Of a stretch of 64,000 nucleotides of DNA, positions 18,173 through 27,453 are shown one piece after another. The DNA comes from Brevibacterium zhoupengii (GTDB lineage: Bacteria; Actinomycetota; Actinomycetes; Actinomycetales; Brevibacteriaceae). The notes under the pieces are model-generated. The model made no database searches, was not told the DNA's origin, and saw nothing but the letters and a program-made list of their open reading frames with translations. The stretch lies in contig NZ_CP088298.1 in the NCBI RefSeq assembly GCF_021117425.1, positions 1,798,001 through 1,862,000 of the forward strand, written 5' to 3'. The position numbers were made by a program, and so were the translations under genes. The number at the start of each line of letters is the position of its first letter. Positions within the stretch are counted from its first letter, which is position 1.

Positions 18173-20845
18173 TCAGCTCAACAGCCTCCGTGTCGAATCG
18201 ATGCGAGTGGAGTCGGTGAGCAGGTCGATTCTCACGCTGAGCAGATGTCCGCCGGTCACGGTGGCGACCATTGGGTGAATTTCGAGCTCGAGGATCTGCG
18301 GATGCCTCTCGACGAGCACCGAAAGACGCTCGAGCACGTCTTTGAGCGGGTCGATGTTCACCGGCGGCAGACCCCGATAGCCGAACAGCCTCGGCGAGGA
18401 TTTGACCGACCGGATCATGTCTTCGGCATCCTTGTCCGTCAGCGGCGCCACACGATGTTCGACATCGCCGAGCAGCTCGGTCGTGTCCCCGGCCAGGGAG
18501 AATGACAGCAAGGGGCCGAGCAGACGGTCCTCGCCGGCGCGGATGACGCAGGGCACTCCCGGTGGTGCCATGGCCTGTACGTCGACCAACGGCTCCGCTT
18601 CGTCGAGAAGGGAGCTGATGGTCTCCTGGATCGCTTGGAAGTCCTCGCGCAGCTCTTCGGGAGAGTCGATGTTGAGCCGCACACCACCGAGTTCCATCCG
18701 ATGGCGCAGGGTGTTCGACACTGCCTTGAGCGCAACCGGATAGCCGATCTCCTCGGCGGCGGCCAAAGCCTCGTCCACCGAGGCGGCCGTGATGTGGGGG
18801 AGCACTTCGACTCCATAGCAGGAGAGCAGAGCACTTGCCTGGTCCCGGTCGAGCCGAACGGGTTTGCCCGGCGCCGCATCGGAGAGCGCGGATTCGATGA
18901 TCGTGCGCACGCCCTTGTCATCGAGGTCCTCGACTTCGAGGAAGCGGCCGTGATCGGCACCTCGCCAGCGCGCATAGTCGGTGGCTCGGGCCAGGGACCA
19001 GACGGCGTCCTCGGGGCCCACATAGCTGGGCACCGTGTGCGAGTTCCGATTACCCTCGCCGTCGCTGAGATGGGTGGTCAGCTCATCCTGAACGCCTTGG
19101 ATGCCGAGGAAGCAGGCCACGGTCGTCTTCTGTGAACGGGCAGCCGCCTCGGCGAGGTGAGCTGCGATCTCAGCTTCTTCCGCACCGGCGGAGGGAGTGA
19201 AGGTGACGACGACGGAATCGATGTCCTTGCGGGCATACATCGCCTCGAGTTCGTCTCGGAACGTCTCGGCCTCGACTTCCGGGTGCAGCGACACCGGATC
19301 GGCCTCGACGTGCATTCCCTCGGCGCGGGCGCGTTGGACGACGAGGGTGGCCATCGCCGCCGAGTTGCCGATGACGCCGAGGCGCCTGCCTGCCGGCAGC
19401 GTCTGAGTTGAGAACACCTGGGCTAAGTCGAAGAGCTGGTGAATCGTATCGGCCCTGATCACCCCGGCCTGCCCGAGCACCTGGTCGAGGGTGTGCGGTG
19501 CCAAGGACGAGGTGCGCACGATGTGGCCCGGTGGCAGTTCACGTCCGGTGAGGTCGGATTTGATGACGATGACGGGCTTGACGCGCGAGACCCGGCGGGC
19601 GATGCGAGCGAACTTGCGTGGGTTGCCGATGGACTCGAGGTAGAGGCCGACAGTCTTCGTCGCCGGATCCTCCTCCCAGTACTGGAGAACATCGTTGCCG
19701 GAGAGGTCCGCGCGATTGCCTGCAGAGACGAACGTGGAGATGCCCAGGCCGCGCTTCTTCGCCGCTGCCAGCAGTGCGGTGCCCAGTGCGCCCGACTGAC
19801 TGAACAGGCCCAGCGTGCCCGACGCCGGGAGGAACGGTGCCAGGGATGTGTTGAGCGAGATGTCCTCGGCTTCGTTGACGAGGCCGAAGGAGTTCGGGCC
19901 GACCACGCGCATTCCGTAGGCGCGGGCGGTGGAGACCATCTGGCGCTGCAGCTCTGCCCCGGCTTCACCGGTCTCGGCGAAGCCGGAGGAGATGACGAGG
20001 ACCGCCTTGACTCCATGAGCCGCGCACTCCTGGACGACCTCGGTGGCCGATTCCGCGGGGACGGCGATCACGGCGAGGTCTGCCTTGCCGGGCAGATCAC
20101 CCAAGCTCGGGTACGCCTGGACTCCGGCGATCTGGTCTGCTTCCGGATGCACGACCCACAAGTCACCGGTGAACTTCGCCGAGGTGATGTTGCGGATGAG
20201 GAGATGACCGGTGGAGTTGCGTTTGCGGCTGGCGCCGATGACCACCACCGAGGTGGGGTGGAGGACCGTACGCACGCTCAGGGCCTCGGCACGGTGCTCC
20301 CGAGAGGCCTGGACCTCGATGGATCGTGCCGTCGGGTCGATGTCGAAGTTCACGGCCACGACGCCGTCGTCGAATCCGCGCGAGACCTCGTAGCCGGCGG
20401 CCTGGAAGACCTGCAGCATCGATCGGTTCTGAGGCAGCACCTCGGCGGTGAACCTGCGGAGCCCCAGATCCCGGGCAGCAGCGGCGAGATGTTCGAGGAG
20501 GATCGAGCCGATGCCGCGACCCTGGTGGGCGTCGGCGATGTTGAAGGCCACCTCGGCGGAGGTCTCGGAGATCTTGTCGAAGCGACCGACTCCGATGATG
20601 TCGGACCCGACTAGCATGACCATCGCCACCCGATCCCGATGGTCGACGTTGACGAAACGTTCGAGATCACGTTTGGGCAGGCGCGGCAGCGGGGCGAAGA
20701 AGCGCAGGTAGACGGACTCCGGCGACTGAGCCTCGTGCATCCTCGACAGCGCATCGGCATCGGCAGGGACGATGGGACGCAGATGAGCGGTGCCGCCATC
20801 GCGGAGGACGACATCTGCTTCCCACTCGGCAGGATAGTTTTCCAT
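18173..20845 (-). CDS. GNAT acetyltransferase fused to ADP-forming acyl-CoA synthetase-like domains (Pat-type)
   Basis: This 890-residue protein combines an N-terminal GNAT domain (about 10-175; acetyl-CoA loop NIADAHQGRGIGSILLEHL) with a CoA-binding Rossmann domain (about 195-320; VVVIGASRKRNSTGHL), succinyl-CoA-ligase-like domains (about 330-640) and a C-terminal ATP-grasp domain (about 660-885). This layout is shared by Pat protein-lysine acetyltransferases, which acetylate acyl-CoA synthetases. The segment where active NDP-forming synthetases have SSHTG reads PPGHIVRTSSLAPHT, so synthetase activity is uncertain. The start at 20845 follows GGGAGC. An ATG 114 bases upstream would run through the divergent promoter region. 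There is no cyclic-nucleotide domain. Confidence 0.87.
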   Translation of the reverse strand: MENYPAEWEADVVLRDGGTAHLRPIVPADADALSRMHEAQSPESVYLRFFAPLPRLPKRDLERFVNVDHRDRVAMVMLVGSDIIGVGRFDKISETSAEVAFNIADAHQGRGIGSILLEHLAAAARDLGLRRFTAEVLPQNRSMLQVFQAAGYEVSRGFDDGVVAVNFDIDPTARSIEVQASREHRAEALSVRTVLHPTSVVVIGASRKRNSTGHLLIRNITSAKFTGDLWVVHPEADQIAGVQAYPSLGDLPGKADLAVIAVPAESATEVVQECAAHGVKAVLVISSGFAETGEAGAELQRQMVSTARAYGMRVVGPNSFGLVNEAEDISLNTSLAPFLPASGTLGLFSQSGALGTALLAAAKKRGLGISTFVSAGNRADLSGNDVLQYWEEDPATKTVGLYLESIGNPRKFARIARRVSRVKPVIVIKSDLTGRELPPGHIVRTSSLAPHTLDQVLGQAGVIRADTIHQLFDLAQVFSTQTLPAGRRLGVIGNSAAMATLVVQRARAEGMHVEADPVSLHPEVEAETFRDELEAMYARKDIDSVVVTFTPSAGAEEAEIAAHLAEAAARSQKTTVACFLGIQGVQDELTTHLSDGEGNRNSHTVPSYVGPEDAVWSLARATDYARWRGADHGRFLEVEDLDDKGVRTIIESALSDAAPGKPVRLDRDQASALLSCYGVEVLPHITAASVDEALAAAEEIGYPVALKAVSNTLRHRMELGGVRLNIDSPEELREDFQAIQETISSLLDEAEPLVDVQAMAPPGVPCVIRAGEDRLLGPLLSFSLAGDTTELLGDVEHRVAPLTDKDAEDMIRSVKSSPRLFGYRGLPPVNIDPLKDVLERLSVLVERHPQILELEIHPMVATVTGGHLLSVRIDLLTDSTRIDSTRRLLS

Positions 20846-20967
20846 GCTCCCAGCATAAGCGGACGGCGAGAGTCCCCGACCGTACATGAACTGCAAGGTC
20901 ACCGAACAGGAGCCGAAGGAACGGTGCGAAGTGGGAAGAGTCGGGCGAGTACGGCACAATGGTGATC

Positions 20968-21555
20968 ATGGCTTTACCCGAAGTTCTCGTCCACGATCTG
21001 CAGTCGGCCGGATACTACCCACAGCTCACACAGGGGATTCTGGCTGATTCTCTGTTCGACGAACCGGTTCTCGCGCACTTCGTCCACATCGACACGCATG
21101 TCGACATCGAATCCATTCACCGTCACGTCACCGCGTTCGTGCTCACCGAGACGCGACTGCTGCTCGCGCACGTCGACGACGATCCCAACGTCGCGCCCGG
21201 CTCCAAACCGCGTGCCGTGACGAGCAGCGAGGATATCGAACTCTCGCGTCTGGGCACTGTCATGGTCGGCCGGACGTTTGCCGACCCGGCAGCCTACATC
21301 CCCGGTGACAAGCCCGTCGAGGTGTCATTGACGATGTCCTGGGGCGCCTCCCGACGGGTCGAGGCCTTCCCCGAGACCTGTGGGGACCCGGACTGCACAG
21401 CCGACCACGGCTACGGCGGATCCATCTTCTCTGAAGACGTCATGCTGCGCGTCTCCGCCGAAGCCGAGGGCCAGCCCGCCGTCGACCGGATAGCGGAATT
21501 CGCCGGAAAGCTGCGCGCCGCGGTCTTCCACGCCAGGCTCCGGTCCCGCCGCTGA
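20968..21555 (+). CDS. DUF5998 family protein
   Basis: This 195-residue protein of the actinobacterial DUF5998 family has no known function. It opens MALPEVLVHDLQSAGYYPQL. In the middle, HIDTHVDIESIHRHVTAFVLTETRLLLAHVDDD looks like a beta-strand-rich PH-like segment. Near DPDCTADHGYGG a Cys/Asp/His cluster could bind metal. There are no membrane segments. I chose the ATG at 20968: CACAAT (20955-20960) lies seven bases upstream, a leaderless arrangement. ATG 20959 is an alternative. The stop overlaps the next start (TGATG), so it is translationally coupled to the phosphodiesterase. Confidence 0.78.
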   Translation: MALPEVLVHDLQSAGYYPQLTQGILADSLFDEPVLAHFVHIDTHVDIESIHRHVTAFVLTETRLLLAHVDDDPNVAPGSKPRAVTSSEDIELSRLGTVMVGRTFADPAAYIPGDKPVEVSLTMSWGASRRVEAFPETCGDPDCTADHGYGGSIFSEDVMLRVSAEAEGQPAVDRIAEFAGKLRAAVFHARLRSRR

Positions 21556-22718
21556 TGCCAGATGCGACAACCTCATCCCTGACGGGGCCGCCCGACTATT
21601 CCGGGCCCATCCTCTCCGACGTGGTCCCGGCTGCGGCGCTCAGCCTCGGCGCGGGTGAGATCTTCGACGACACGGCACGGACTCGGGCCCGGTCCCTGGG
21701 CCTTGACCGTGAGTCGCGGACGACGATCGTCGTCCTCATCGACGGTATGGGGGAGAGCCAGCTGCGCCAGTACAGCGGCTACACCCCCTTCTTCCGTTCC
21801 TTAGCGTCCTCGCGGCGCACCCTGTCCACCGGGTTTCCCTCGACGACCGCGAACTCCCTGTCTTCGCTGGCCACGGGACGTCTGCCCGGTGGCCACGGCG
21901 TCGTCGGGTATCGCGTCCTCGACCCGGCCAAGGATGCTGTGTTCAACCAGCTGACCTGGGACCTCGATGTCGACCCTGTCTCCTGGGTGCCCGATGCGAC
22001 CCTGTTCGAACGCCTCACAGACGCCGATGTCGATGTGGTCAGCCTCGGGGAGGCGAAGTTCGCCGGACGCGGCCTCAACCGGGCCTCCCTGCGCGGAGGA
22101 CGGTTCCGTGCCTCGAAGACGCTTGAAGAGCGCTGCGCTCAGGCCATCGAAGAGGCGAAGGCTCCCGGCCGTCGGCTCGTCTATCTCTACTGGGGCAACC
22201 TCGACAAGACCGGACACGTCCACGGTTCCAACTCCTCGCAGTGGACCGAGGAACTCGAACACGTCGACCTGGCTCTGTCCCAGCTGGCTAACGGCCTCCC
22301 GGCGGATTCGACGATGGTCGTCACTGCTGACCACGGAATGGTCGACATCGACCACACTCTGCGCCTCGACCTGGCCGATGTCCCAGCGCTGCGTTCGGGC
22401 GTCAGGCATGTCGGCGGCGAACCGCGGGCAATCCATCTCTATGCCGAGGACGGTGCCGCGGCCGATGTCTACTCGACCTGGACCGAGACAGTGGGGGACC
22501 GGGCACTCATCCTCAGCCGCGACGAGGCCATCCGGCGAGGCTATTTCGGTCCCGTCGACCCGCGGTTCCGGCAGCGCATCGGGGACTTCATGATCATCTG
22601 CCGCGACGAATTCGCCATCGTCGATTCGGACAACGAATCCGCCTCCGCAATCGCGCTCATCGGACACCACGGTTCGACGACCGAACGCGAGCTGCAGATT
22701 CCCCTGCTCGTGGTGTGA
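21555..22718 (+). CDS. Type I phosphodiesterase/nucleotide pyrophosphatase family protein
   Basis: This 387-residue protein belongs to the alkaline-phosphatase superfamily, NPP branch. Visible metal and catalytic elements are D63 (VLIDGMGESQL), the Thr nucleophile in FPSTTANSLSSLATG (T97 or T98), and VTADHGMVDIDH, which supplies metal ligands. Family members cleave phosphodiester or pyrophosphate bonds in nucleotides, lipids or sugar nucleotides. No signal peptide is visible, so a cytoplasmic role is likely. It is translationally coupled to the DUF5998 gene, an order kept in related genomes. The natural substrate is unknown. Confidence 0.87.
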   Translation: MPDATTSSLTGPPDYSGPILSDVVPAAALSLGAGEIFDDTARTRARSLGLDRESRTTIVVLIDGMGESQLRQYSGYTPFFRSLASSRRTLSTGFPSTTANSLSSLATGRLPGGHGVVGYRVLDPAKDAVFNQLTWDLDVDPVSWVPDATLFERLTDADVDVVSLGEAKFAGRGLNRASLRGGRFRASKTLEERCAQAIEEAKAPGRRLVYLYWGNLDKTGHVHGSNSSQWTEELEHVDLALSQLANGLPADSTMVVTADHGMVDIDHTLRLDLADVPALRSGVRHVGGEPRAIHLYAEDGAAADVYSTWTETVGDRALILSRDEAIRRGYFGPVDPRFRQRIGDFMIICRDEFAIVDSDNESASAIALIGHHGSTTERELQIPLLVV

Positions 22719-22782
22719 GCCGGGTGACCGAGGACCAGATGCGCCGCGATTCGCCGATGACCAGATGCCTCAGGAGGCCGCG

Positions 22783-24063
22783 TTGACCCCGTTTGAGTGG
22801 ACCGAGGACGGTGCCCGACGATCGGCGAGCTGGCATTCGGAGAACCAGTCCCCAGCCCCGGCGCAGGTCACGGTCGTCAGCGACGACATCACCGCCGATG
22901 CCGCCTACCGACTGGCACGCTCGGGGACCGGGCTGCTGTGGCGCGGCGACTATCACAACGGGCGTCAGCTGCTGCAGGCGATGGACCGCCGCTTCAAACG
23001 CCACAGTGAACGCCGCGGCGGCGGTCAGCGAGGTGGCGGCAGCCGACGTGACGGCACGCGCGGAGCAACTGGCACGCGTGGAGCAACTGGCACGCGCGGA
23101 GCGGCCGGCAATCACGGACCAGCAGGGACTGACGGCGACCTCAGTGCAGTGGGAGCCTTCGAGGCGCAGCGTCGCTACATCGCCGACCGAGCCCGTCTTC
23201 TCGGTGCCCTCATCATCGAACTCGACGAGGACTACGTGCTCGACCTGCGTCGCGCCCCCGATGTCAGCCTGGCCTGTGAGGCCGCCTACGGCCCGTCGAC
23301 AGGGCCCATGTGCGTTTCGCTGACCGAGTTGAACGGGGTGCTCAGCGCCTACCAATGGCAGCTCAAGGGCGTGTCCATTCCCGCACTCGGTGCCGACATC
23401 CACCCGCGCTACGGTGTGTTCTCCCCGATCCGCGGCGAATACGTCGACCTGGTCGCCCAAACACCCTTTCCCGAGACTGAACCAGCCTCTGATGCTTCGT
23501 CCACACCAGAGTCAGCAGCACCGCAGACGGCCTTCGACCTCGGCACGGGCACCGGCGTGCTCGCCGCAGTACTGCTGCGCCGCGGAGTCGAACGGGTCGT
23601 GGCCACGGACATCAATCCACGTGCGGTGGCCTGTGCCGAAGAGAATCTGGAGCGACTGGGTCTGGCTTCGGCCGCCGAGGTGGTCGAAGCCGACCTCTTC
23701 CCGTCAGCTCGGGCCGATCTCATCGTGTGCAACCCGCCGTGGCTGCCTGCCCGTCCGACCTCTGCCCTCGAAGCCGGCATCTACGACGCGGGATCCTATG
23801 TGCTCCACCGCTTCATCGACGATTTGGCCGTGCACCTGAACCCGGCGGGCGAGGGCTGGCTGATTCTGTCCGATCTGGCCGAACGTCTGGGTCTGAGAAG
23901 CCGAGAAGCGCTGCTCGAGCGCATCACCGCTGCGGGCCTGAGCGTCCACGATCGACACGATACGACCCCGCGCCACCCCCGAGCCTCGGACACCACCGAC
24001 GAACTCCACAGGGCCCGCGGCGCCGAAGTCACCTCGCTGTGGCGTCTGCGCCTGGCCACCTGA
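22783..24063 (+). CDS. SAM-dependent class I methyltransferase with NPPW motif
   Basis: This 426-residue methyltransferase has a SAM-binding motif I (FDLGTGTGVLAAVLL, about residue 250), acidic motif II (VVATDINPRAV) and NPPWLP, typical of N6-adenine or N5-glutamine methyltransferases (HemK/RsmC/RlmG type). The N-terminal 220 residues probably recognise substrate, perhaps rRNA or protein. I chose the TTG at 22783 because a perfect AGGAGG ends five bases upstream; an ATG six codons earlier has no such site. An N-terminal low-complexity insert contains nine Gly-X-Y triplets. It follows the phosphodiesterase by about 65 bases. Confidence 0.85.
   Translation: MTPFEWTEDGARRSASWHSENQSPAPAQVTVVSDDITADAAYRLARSGTGLLWRGDYHNGRQLLQAMDRRFKRHSERRGGGQRGGGSRRDGTRGATGTRGATGTRGAAGNHGPAGTDGDLSAVGAFEAQRRYIADRARLLGALIIELDEDYVLDLRRAPDVSLACEAAYGPSTGPMCVSLTELNGVLSAYQWQLKGVSIPALGADIHPRYGVFSPIRGEYVDLVAQTPFPETEPASDASSTPESAAPQTAFDLGTGTGVLAAVLLRRGVERVVATDINPRAVACAEENLERLGLASAAEVVEADLFPSARADLIVCNPPWLPARPTSALEAGIYDAGSYVLHRFIDDLAVHLNPAGEGWLILSDLAERLGLRSREALLERITAAGLSVHDRHDTTPRHPRASDTTDELHRARGAEVTSLWRLRLAT
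23053..23106 (+). repeat. Three 18-bp tandem repeats encoding collagen-like triplets
   Basis: The units begin at 23053, 23071 and 23089; the first two are GGCACGCGCGGAGCAACT and GGCACGCGTGGAGCAACT, differing by one base. They encode GTRGAT, and with the flanking codons give nine successive Gly-X-Y triplets in the methyltransferase N-terminal region. Confidence 0.85.
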
Positions 24064-24160
24064 GGACAAGCTGCCCGAAGTCGAGCACTCCTCCTGACGG
24101 TGAGACTCACATGATGAACGTGCGCGTGCCATGTCCGCGGCGGACGATAGGATGGCGAAC

Positions 24161-25393
24161 GTGACTTTTCCTCGTGTTGGTGTCATTGGCGGCGGCCAAT
24201 TGGCACGTATGCTTGCCCCTGCCGCAGAAGCCCTCGGCATCCGCTTCTCAGTTCTCGCTGAGACCGCGGACGCCCCGGCCACCCAGGTCATCAGTGAGGT
24301 GAGTGTCGGGGACTATACAGACTTCGCGACCCTCAAAGCCTTCGCTGAGACCGTGGACGTGGTGACCTTCGACCATGAGCATGTTCCTCCGGAACATCTC
24401 CAGGCCCTCGCCGAGGCGGGTCATGCGATCCGTCCGGGACCGCAGGCCCTCATCTTCGCTCAGGACAAGATCCTCATGCGTCGGCGCATGGACGAACTCG
24501 GACTGCCGAACCCTGCCTGGGCAGAGATCACCTCCCGTGGGGACATCGAAGCCTTCGCCGACCGGGTCGGGTACCCCTTCATCCTCAAAACACCTCGCGG
24601 CGGCTATGACGGCAAGGGCGTGCGCGTCATCGACACCCTTGACGAGGCTGCGACCTGGCTGGAGGAGGTCGGGCAGCTGCTGGCCGAAGAGAAGGTCGAC
24701 TTCACCCGCGAACTCGCCGTGATGGTCGGACGCTCTCCGATGGGCCAGACCGCGGTATGGCCCGTCGTGGAGACCTGGCAGCAGGACGGGGTGTGCAAAG
24801 AGGCAGTCGCACCGGCACCGGGACTGGCACCCGAGAAGTCCAAGGAGATCACCGAGGCGATCCTCAAGGTGGCCGGGGCCCTCGACGTCACCGGCGTGAT
24901 GGCCATGGAGCTCTTCGAGACCGCGGACGGATTCCTCATCAACGAATTCGCCATGCGTCCCCACAACACCGGACACTGGACCCAAGACGGGGCCGTGACA
25001 AGCCAGTTCGAACAGCACCTGCGCGCGGTCCTCGACCTGCCTCTGGGCAGCCCCGCGGCCCGAGAGGACGTGTCCGTGATGGTCAACATCCTCGGCGCAA
25101 ACCACGAGGACCTCTACCATCCCTATCTCCATGTGATGGCCCATGACCCCGCGATCAAGGTCCACCTCTACGGCAAGGGTGTGCGTCCGGGGCGCAAGGT
25201 CGGCCACGTCAACGCCTACGGGCGCGATGCCGCTCTCGTGCTCGCTCGTGCCCGCCATGCGGCGGACTTCATCGCCGGCGTCGACGTCGATCCGCACCCG
25301 CAGATGCCGGCTCCGACCGACCTCGACGCCAACGCCGAACCGTCGACCGACGACGCCGACAGCAGCGGTGCCACCCGCGACGAAAGGGACTGA
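24161..25393 (+). CDS. purK: 5-(carboxyamino)imidazole ribonucleotide synthase
   Basis: This 410-residue ATP-grasp enzyme carboxylates AIR to N5-CAIR with ATP and bicarbonate in purine synthesis. It has the N-terminal [12 protein letters not shown] nucleotide fold, the grasp region [14 protein letters not shown], and the C-terminal [16 protein letters not shown] motif diagnostic of PurK. I chose the GTG at 24161: TAGGAT (24148-24153) lies seven bases upstream, giving a leaderless start with the conserved opening [15 protein letters not shown] 24152 is an alternative. About 35 C-terminal residues are low complexity. purE follows after one base. Confidence 0.93.
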   Translation: MTFPRVGVIGGGQLARMLAPAAEALGIRFSVLAETADAPATQVISEVSVGDYTDFATLKAFAETVDVVTFDHEHVPPEHLQALAEAGHAIRPGPQALIFAQDKILMRRRMDELGLPNPAWAEITSRGDIEAFADRVGYPFILKTPRGGYDGKGVRVIDTLDEAATWLEEVGQLLAEEKVDFTRELAVMVGRSPMGQTAVWPVVETWQQDGVCKEAVAPAPGLAPEKSKEITEAILKVAGALDVTGVMAMELFETADGFLINEFAMRPHNTGHWTQDGAVTSQFEQHLRAVLDLPLGSPAAREDVSVMVNILGANHEDLYHPYLHVMAHDPAIKVHLYGKGVRPGRKVGHVNAYGRDAALVLARARHAADFIAGVDVDPHPQMPAPTDLDANAEPSTDDADSSGATRDERD

Positions 25394-25394
25394 T

Positions 25395-25949
25395 ATGTCG
25401 ACAGATGATGGGAACTCAGGGGTCGCCTCGGCGAGGGGACCGGCGAACTCCGGGCCCGCCGTAGTCGGAATCGTCATGGGCTCAGACTCGGACTGGCCGA
25501 CGATGAAGGCCGCAGCAGAGGCGCTCGACGACCTGGGCATCGACTCCACCGCCGAGGTTGTCTCCGCTCACCGCATGCCCGAAGACATGGTCGAATGGGC
25601 CAAGACCGCGGCCGACCGCGGCCTGCGCGTCATCATCGCCGGCGCCGGGGGAGCGGCACACCTGCCCGGAATGATCGCCTCAATGACCTCACTGCCGGTC
25701 ATCGGTGTGCCGGTCCCACTGAAGTACCTCGACGGAATGGACTCGCTGCTGTCCATCGTGCAGATGCCCGGTGGAGTCCCAGTGGCCACCGTCTCGATCG
25801 GCGGGGCGAAGAACGCGGGCCTCCTGGCGGCCCGCATCCTCGGCGCCGGCGACACCGACACCGCGGCGCAGATCCGGCACCGTCTCGATGAGCACCGGAC
25901 GTCGCTGCGGCAGGTCGCTCTCGACAAAGGGCAGGCACTGCGGCGATAA
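25395..25949 (+). CDS. purE: N5-carboxyaminoimidazole ribonucleotide mutase
   Basis: This 184-residue class I PurE converts N5-CAIR to CAIR, the step after PurK. The active-site segments [22 protein letters not shown] and the Gly-rich [14 protein letters not shown] are intact, as are the [17 protein letters not shown] and [11 protein letters not shown] helices of the octamer interface. The first 20 residues are a disordered extension. The ATG at 25395 lies one base after the purK stop, with AAAGGGA upstream, so the pair is one operon. The same frame is open further upstream but only as an out-of-frame shadow of purK. Confidence 0.94.
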   Translation: MSTDDGNSGVASARGPANSGPAVVGIVMGSDSDWPTMKAAAEALDDLGIDSTAEVVSAHRMPEDMVEWAKTAADRGLRVIIAGAGGAAHLPGMIASMTSLPVIGVPVPLKYLDGMDSLLSIVQMPGGVPVATVSIGGAKNAGLLAARILGAGDTDTAAQIRHRLDEHRTSLRQVALDKGQALRR

Positions 25950-25982
25950 TAGGAGTACTTAACGATCGATCAGTAATAGGAG
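25947..25982. promoter_or_regulatory. Imperfect palindrome flanked by direct repeats before the acyl-CoA dehydrogenase gene
   Basis: TTAACGATCGATCAGTAA (25959-25976) matches its reverse complement at 14 of 18 positions around a GATCGATC core. It is flanked by identical nonamers TAATAGGAG at 25947-25955 and 25974-25982; the second serves as ribosome site. It could be an operator that separates dehydrogenase control from purKE. Confidence 0.5.
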
Positions 25983-25986
25983 AATG

Positions 25987-27135
25987 ATGTTCGACCTCTA
26001 CCAGCCCAGCGAAGAACACGAAGAGATTCGCGCCGCCGTGCGCAACGTCGTCGAGAAGAAGATCACCCCCTTTGCCGCCGAGGTCGACGCCGATTCCCGC
26101 TATCCGCAGGAAGCCCACGACGCACTGGTTGAGACCGACTTCTTTGCCGCACACATTCCCGAAGAGCACGGCGGCATGGGTGCCGATGCACTGGCCGTGG
26201 CCATCATCATCGAAGAGGTCGCGCGTGGCTGCGCCTCGTCCTCGCTCATTCCGGCCGTGAACAAGCTCGGCAGCATGCCCGTCCAGCTCGGGGGCAGCGA
26301 AGAGATCAAGGCGAAGTACTTCCCGCAGGTCGCCCGCGGCGAGGCCGGATTCTCCTATGGTCTCTCCGAGCGTGAAGCAGGGTCCGACACGGCCTCGATG
26401 AAGACTCGTGCCGTCGCCGAGGGCGATGACTGGATCCTCAACGGCGTGAAGACCTGGATCACGAACGCCGGTGTCTCCGAGTACTACACGGTCATGGCTG
26501 TGACCGACCCCGAGGGTGCGCGCGGTCGCAACATCTCCGCCTTCGTCGTGGAGAAATCCGATGAAGGATTCACCTTCGGCGAGAAGGAGCGCAAGCTCGG
26601 CATCAAGGGCTCACCGACACGTGAGCTCCTCTTCGACAATGTCCGTCTCCCCGGTGACCGCATCATCGGTGATCCCGGCGAGGGGCTGAAGATCGCCCTG
26701 CGGACACTCGACCACACTCGCGTGACGATTGCCGCACAGGCCGTGGGCATCGCACAGGGTGCACTCGACTACGCGATCGGCTACGTCAAGGAACGCCAGC
26801 AGTTCGGCAAGAACATCGCCGAGAACCAGGCCATTCAGTTCATGCTCGCCGATATGGGCATGAAGCTCGAAGCCGCCCGCCAGCTCACCTACACCGCGGC
26901 AGCCAAGAGCCAGCGTATGGACGAGGACCTCACGTACTTCGGTGCGGCGGCGAAGGCCTTCGCCTCGGATGCGGCCATGGAGATCACGACCGACGCCGTG
27001 CAGCTGCTCGGCGGGGCCGGCTACGTCGTCGACCACCCGGTCGAGCGGATGATGCGCGATGCGAAGATCACACAGATCTACGAAGGCACGAATCAGATTC
27101 AGCGCATGGTGATGGGACGCAAGCTCACCGCCTGA
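25987..27135 (+). CDS. Acyl-CoA dehydrogenase (FadE25-like)
   Basis: This flavoenzyme of about 382 residues oxidises acyl-CoA thioesters to 2-enoyl-CoA and passes electrons to ETF. It shows the FAD/substrate loops YGLSEREAGSDTASM and WITNAGVSEYYTVMA, the helical segment GYVKERQQFGKNIAENQAIQF, and the catalytic glutamate in IYEGTNQIQRMVMGRKL. Chain length cannot be judged; short-chain or branched substrates are typical for this subgroup. The start is one of two adjacent ATGs (25984 or 25987); the second is better spaced from AGGAG. purE-purK-fadE25 neighbourhood is conserved in mycobacteria, although no direct pathway links them. Confidence 0.92.
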   Translation: MFDLYQPSEEHEEIRAAVRNVVEKKITPFAAEVDADSRYPQEAHDALVETDFFAAHIPEEHGGMGADALAVAIIIEEVARGCASSSLIPAVNKLGSMPVQLGGSEEIKAKYFPQVARGEAGFSYGLSEREAGSDTASMKTRAVAEGDDWILNGVKTWITNAGVSEYYTVMAVTDPEGARGRNISAFVVEKSDEGFTFGEKERKLGIKGSPTRELLFDNVRLPGDRIIGDPGEGLKIALRTLDHTRVTIAAQAVGIAQGALDYAIGYVKERQQFGKNIAENQAIQFMLADMGMKLEAARQLTYTAAAKSQRMDEDLTYFGAAAKAFASDAAMEITTDAVQLLGGAGYVVDHPVERMMRDAKITQIYEGTNQIQRMVMGRKLTA

Positions 27136-27175
27136 TGCCACACCCGCCTCGGCGGGGAAGAATCCGGACTTCGAG

Positions 27176-27211
27176 GAGGAAGGCCACTGCCAGCAGGCGG
27201 TGGCCTTCCTC
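27176..27211 (+). terminator. Strong hairpin after the acyl-CoA dehydrogenase gene
   Basis: Arms GAGGAAGGCCACTGCC (27176-27191) and GGCGGTGGCCTTCCTC (27196-27211) pair over 16 bases, one a G-U pair, around AGCA. It sits 41 bases past the stop. No U-run follows. The remaining gap to 27453 holds a CACAGTGGACT direct repeat (27348 and 27374) and a short CGCGGG/CCCGCG stem, but no gene. Confidence 0.8.
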
Positions 27212-27453
27212 TGCATCCGGGGGTGTGCAGGGGTGGACGGAGCAGGTCTGCGAGGGAGTCCGTGTGACCAAGTCCACCTGTCACCACGCGACATGCGCAG
27301 GTGAAATGTGCCGGAATCCCGGGTTCTCACGCGCCACAATGGATGAACACAGTGGACTCTCCAGAAGGTTTGGCACAGTGGACTGCGTCGCCGCGGGCTT
27401 CGGACCCGCGCGCGTGGCCATCACAGCAACGAGCACGAAGCAAAGGTAGGTCA

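Noticed and set aside
24248..25549. Minus-strand open frame of 433 codons opposite purK-purE
   Set aside because: Both sense genes have complete family motifs; the antisense translation has no recognisable features.
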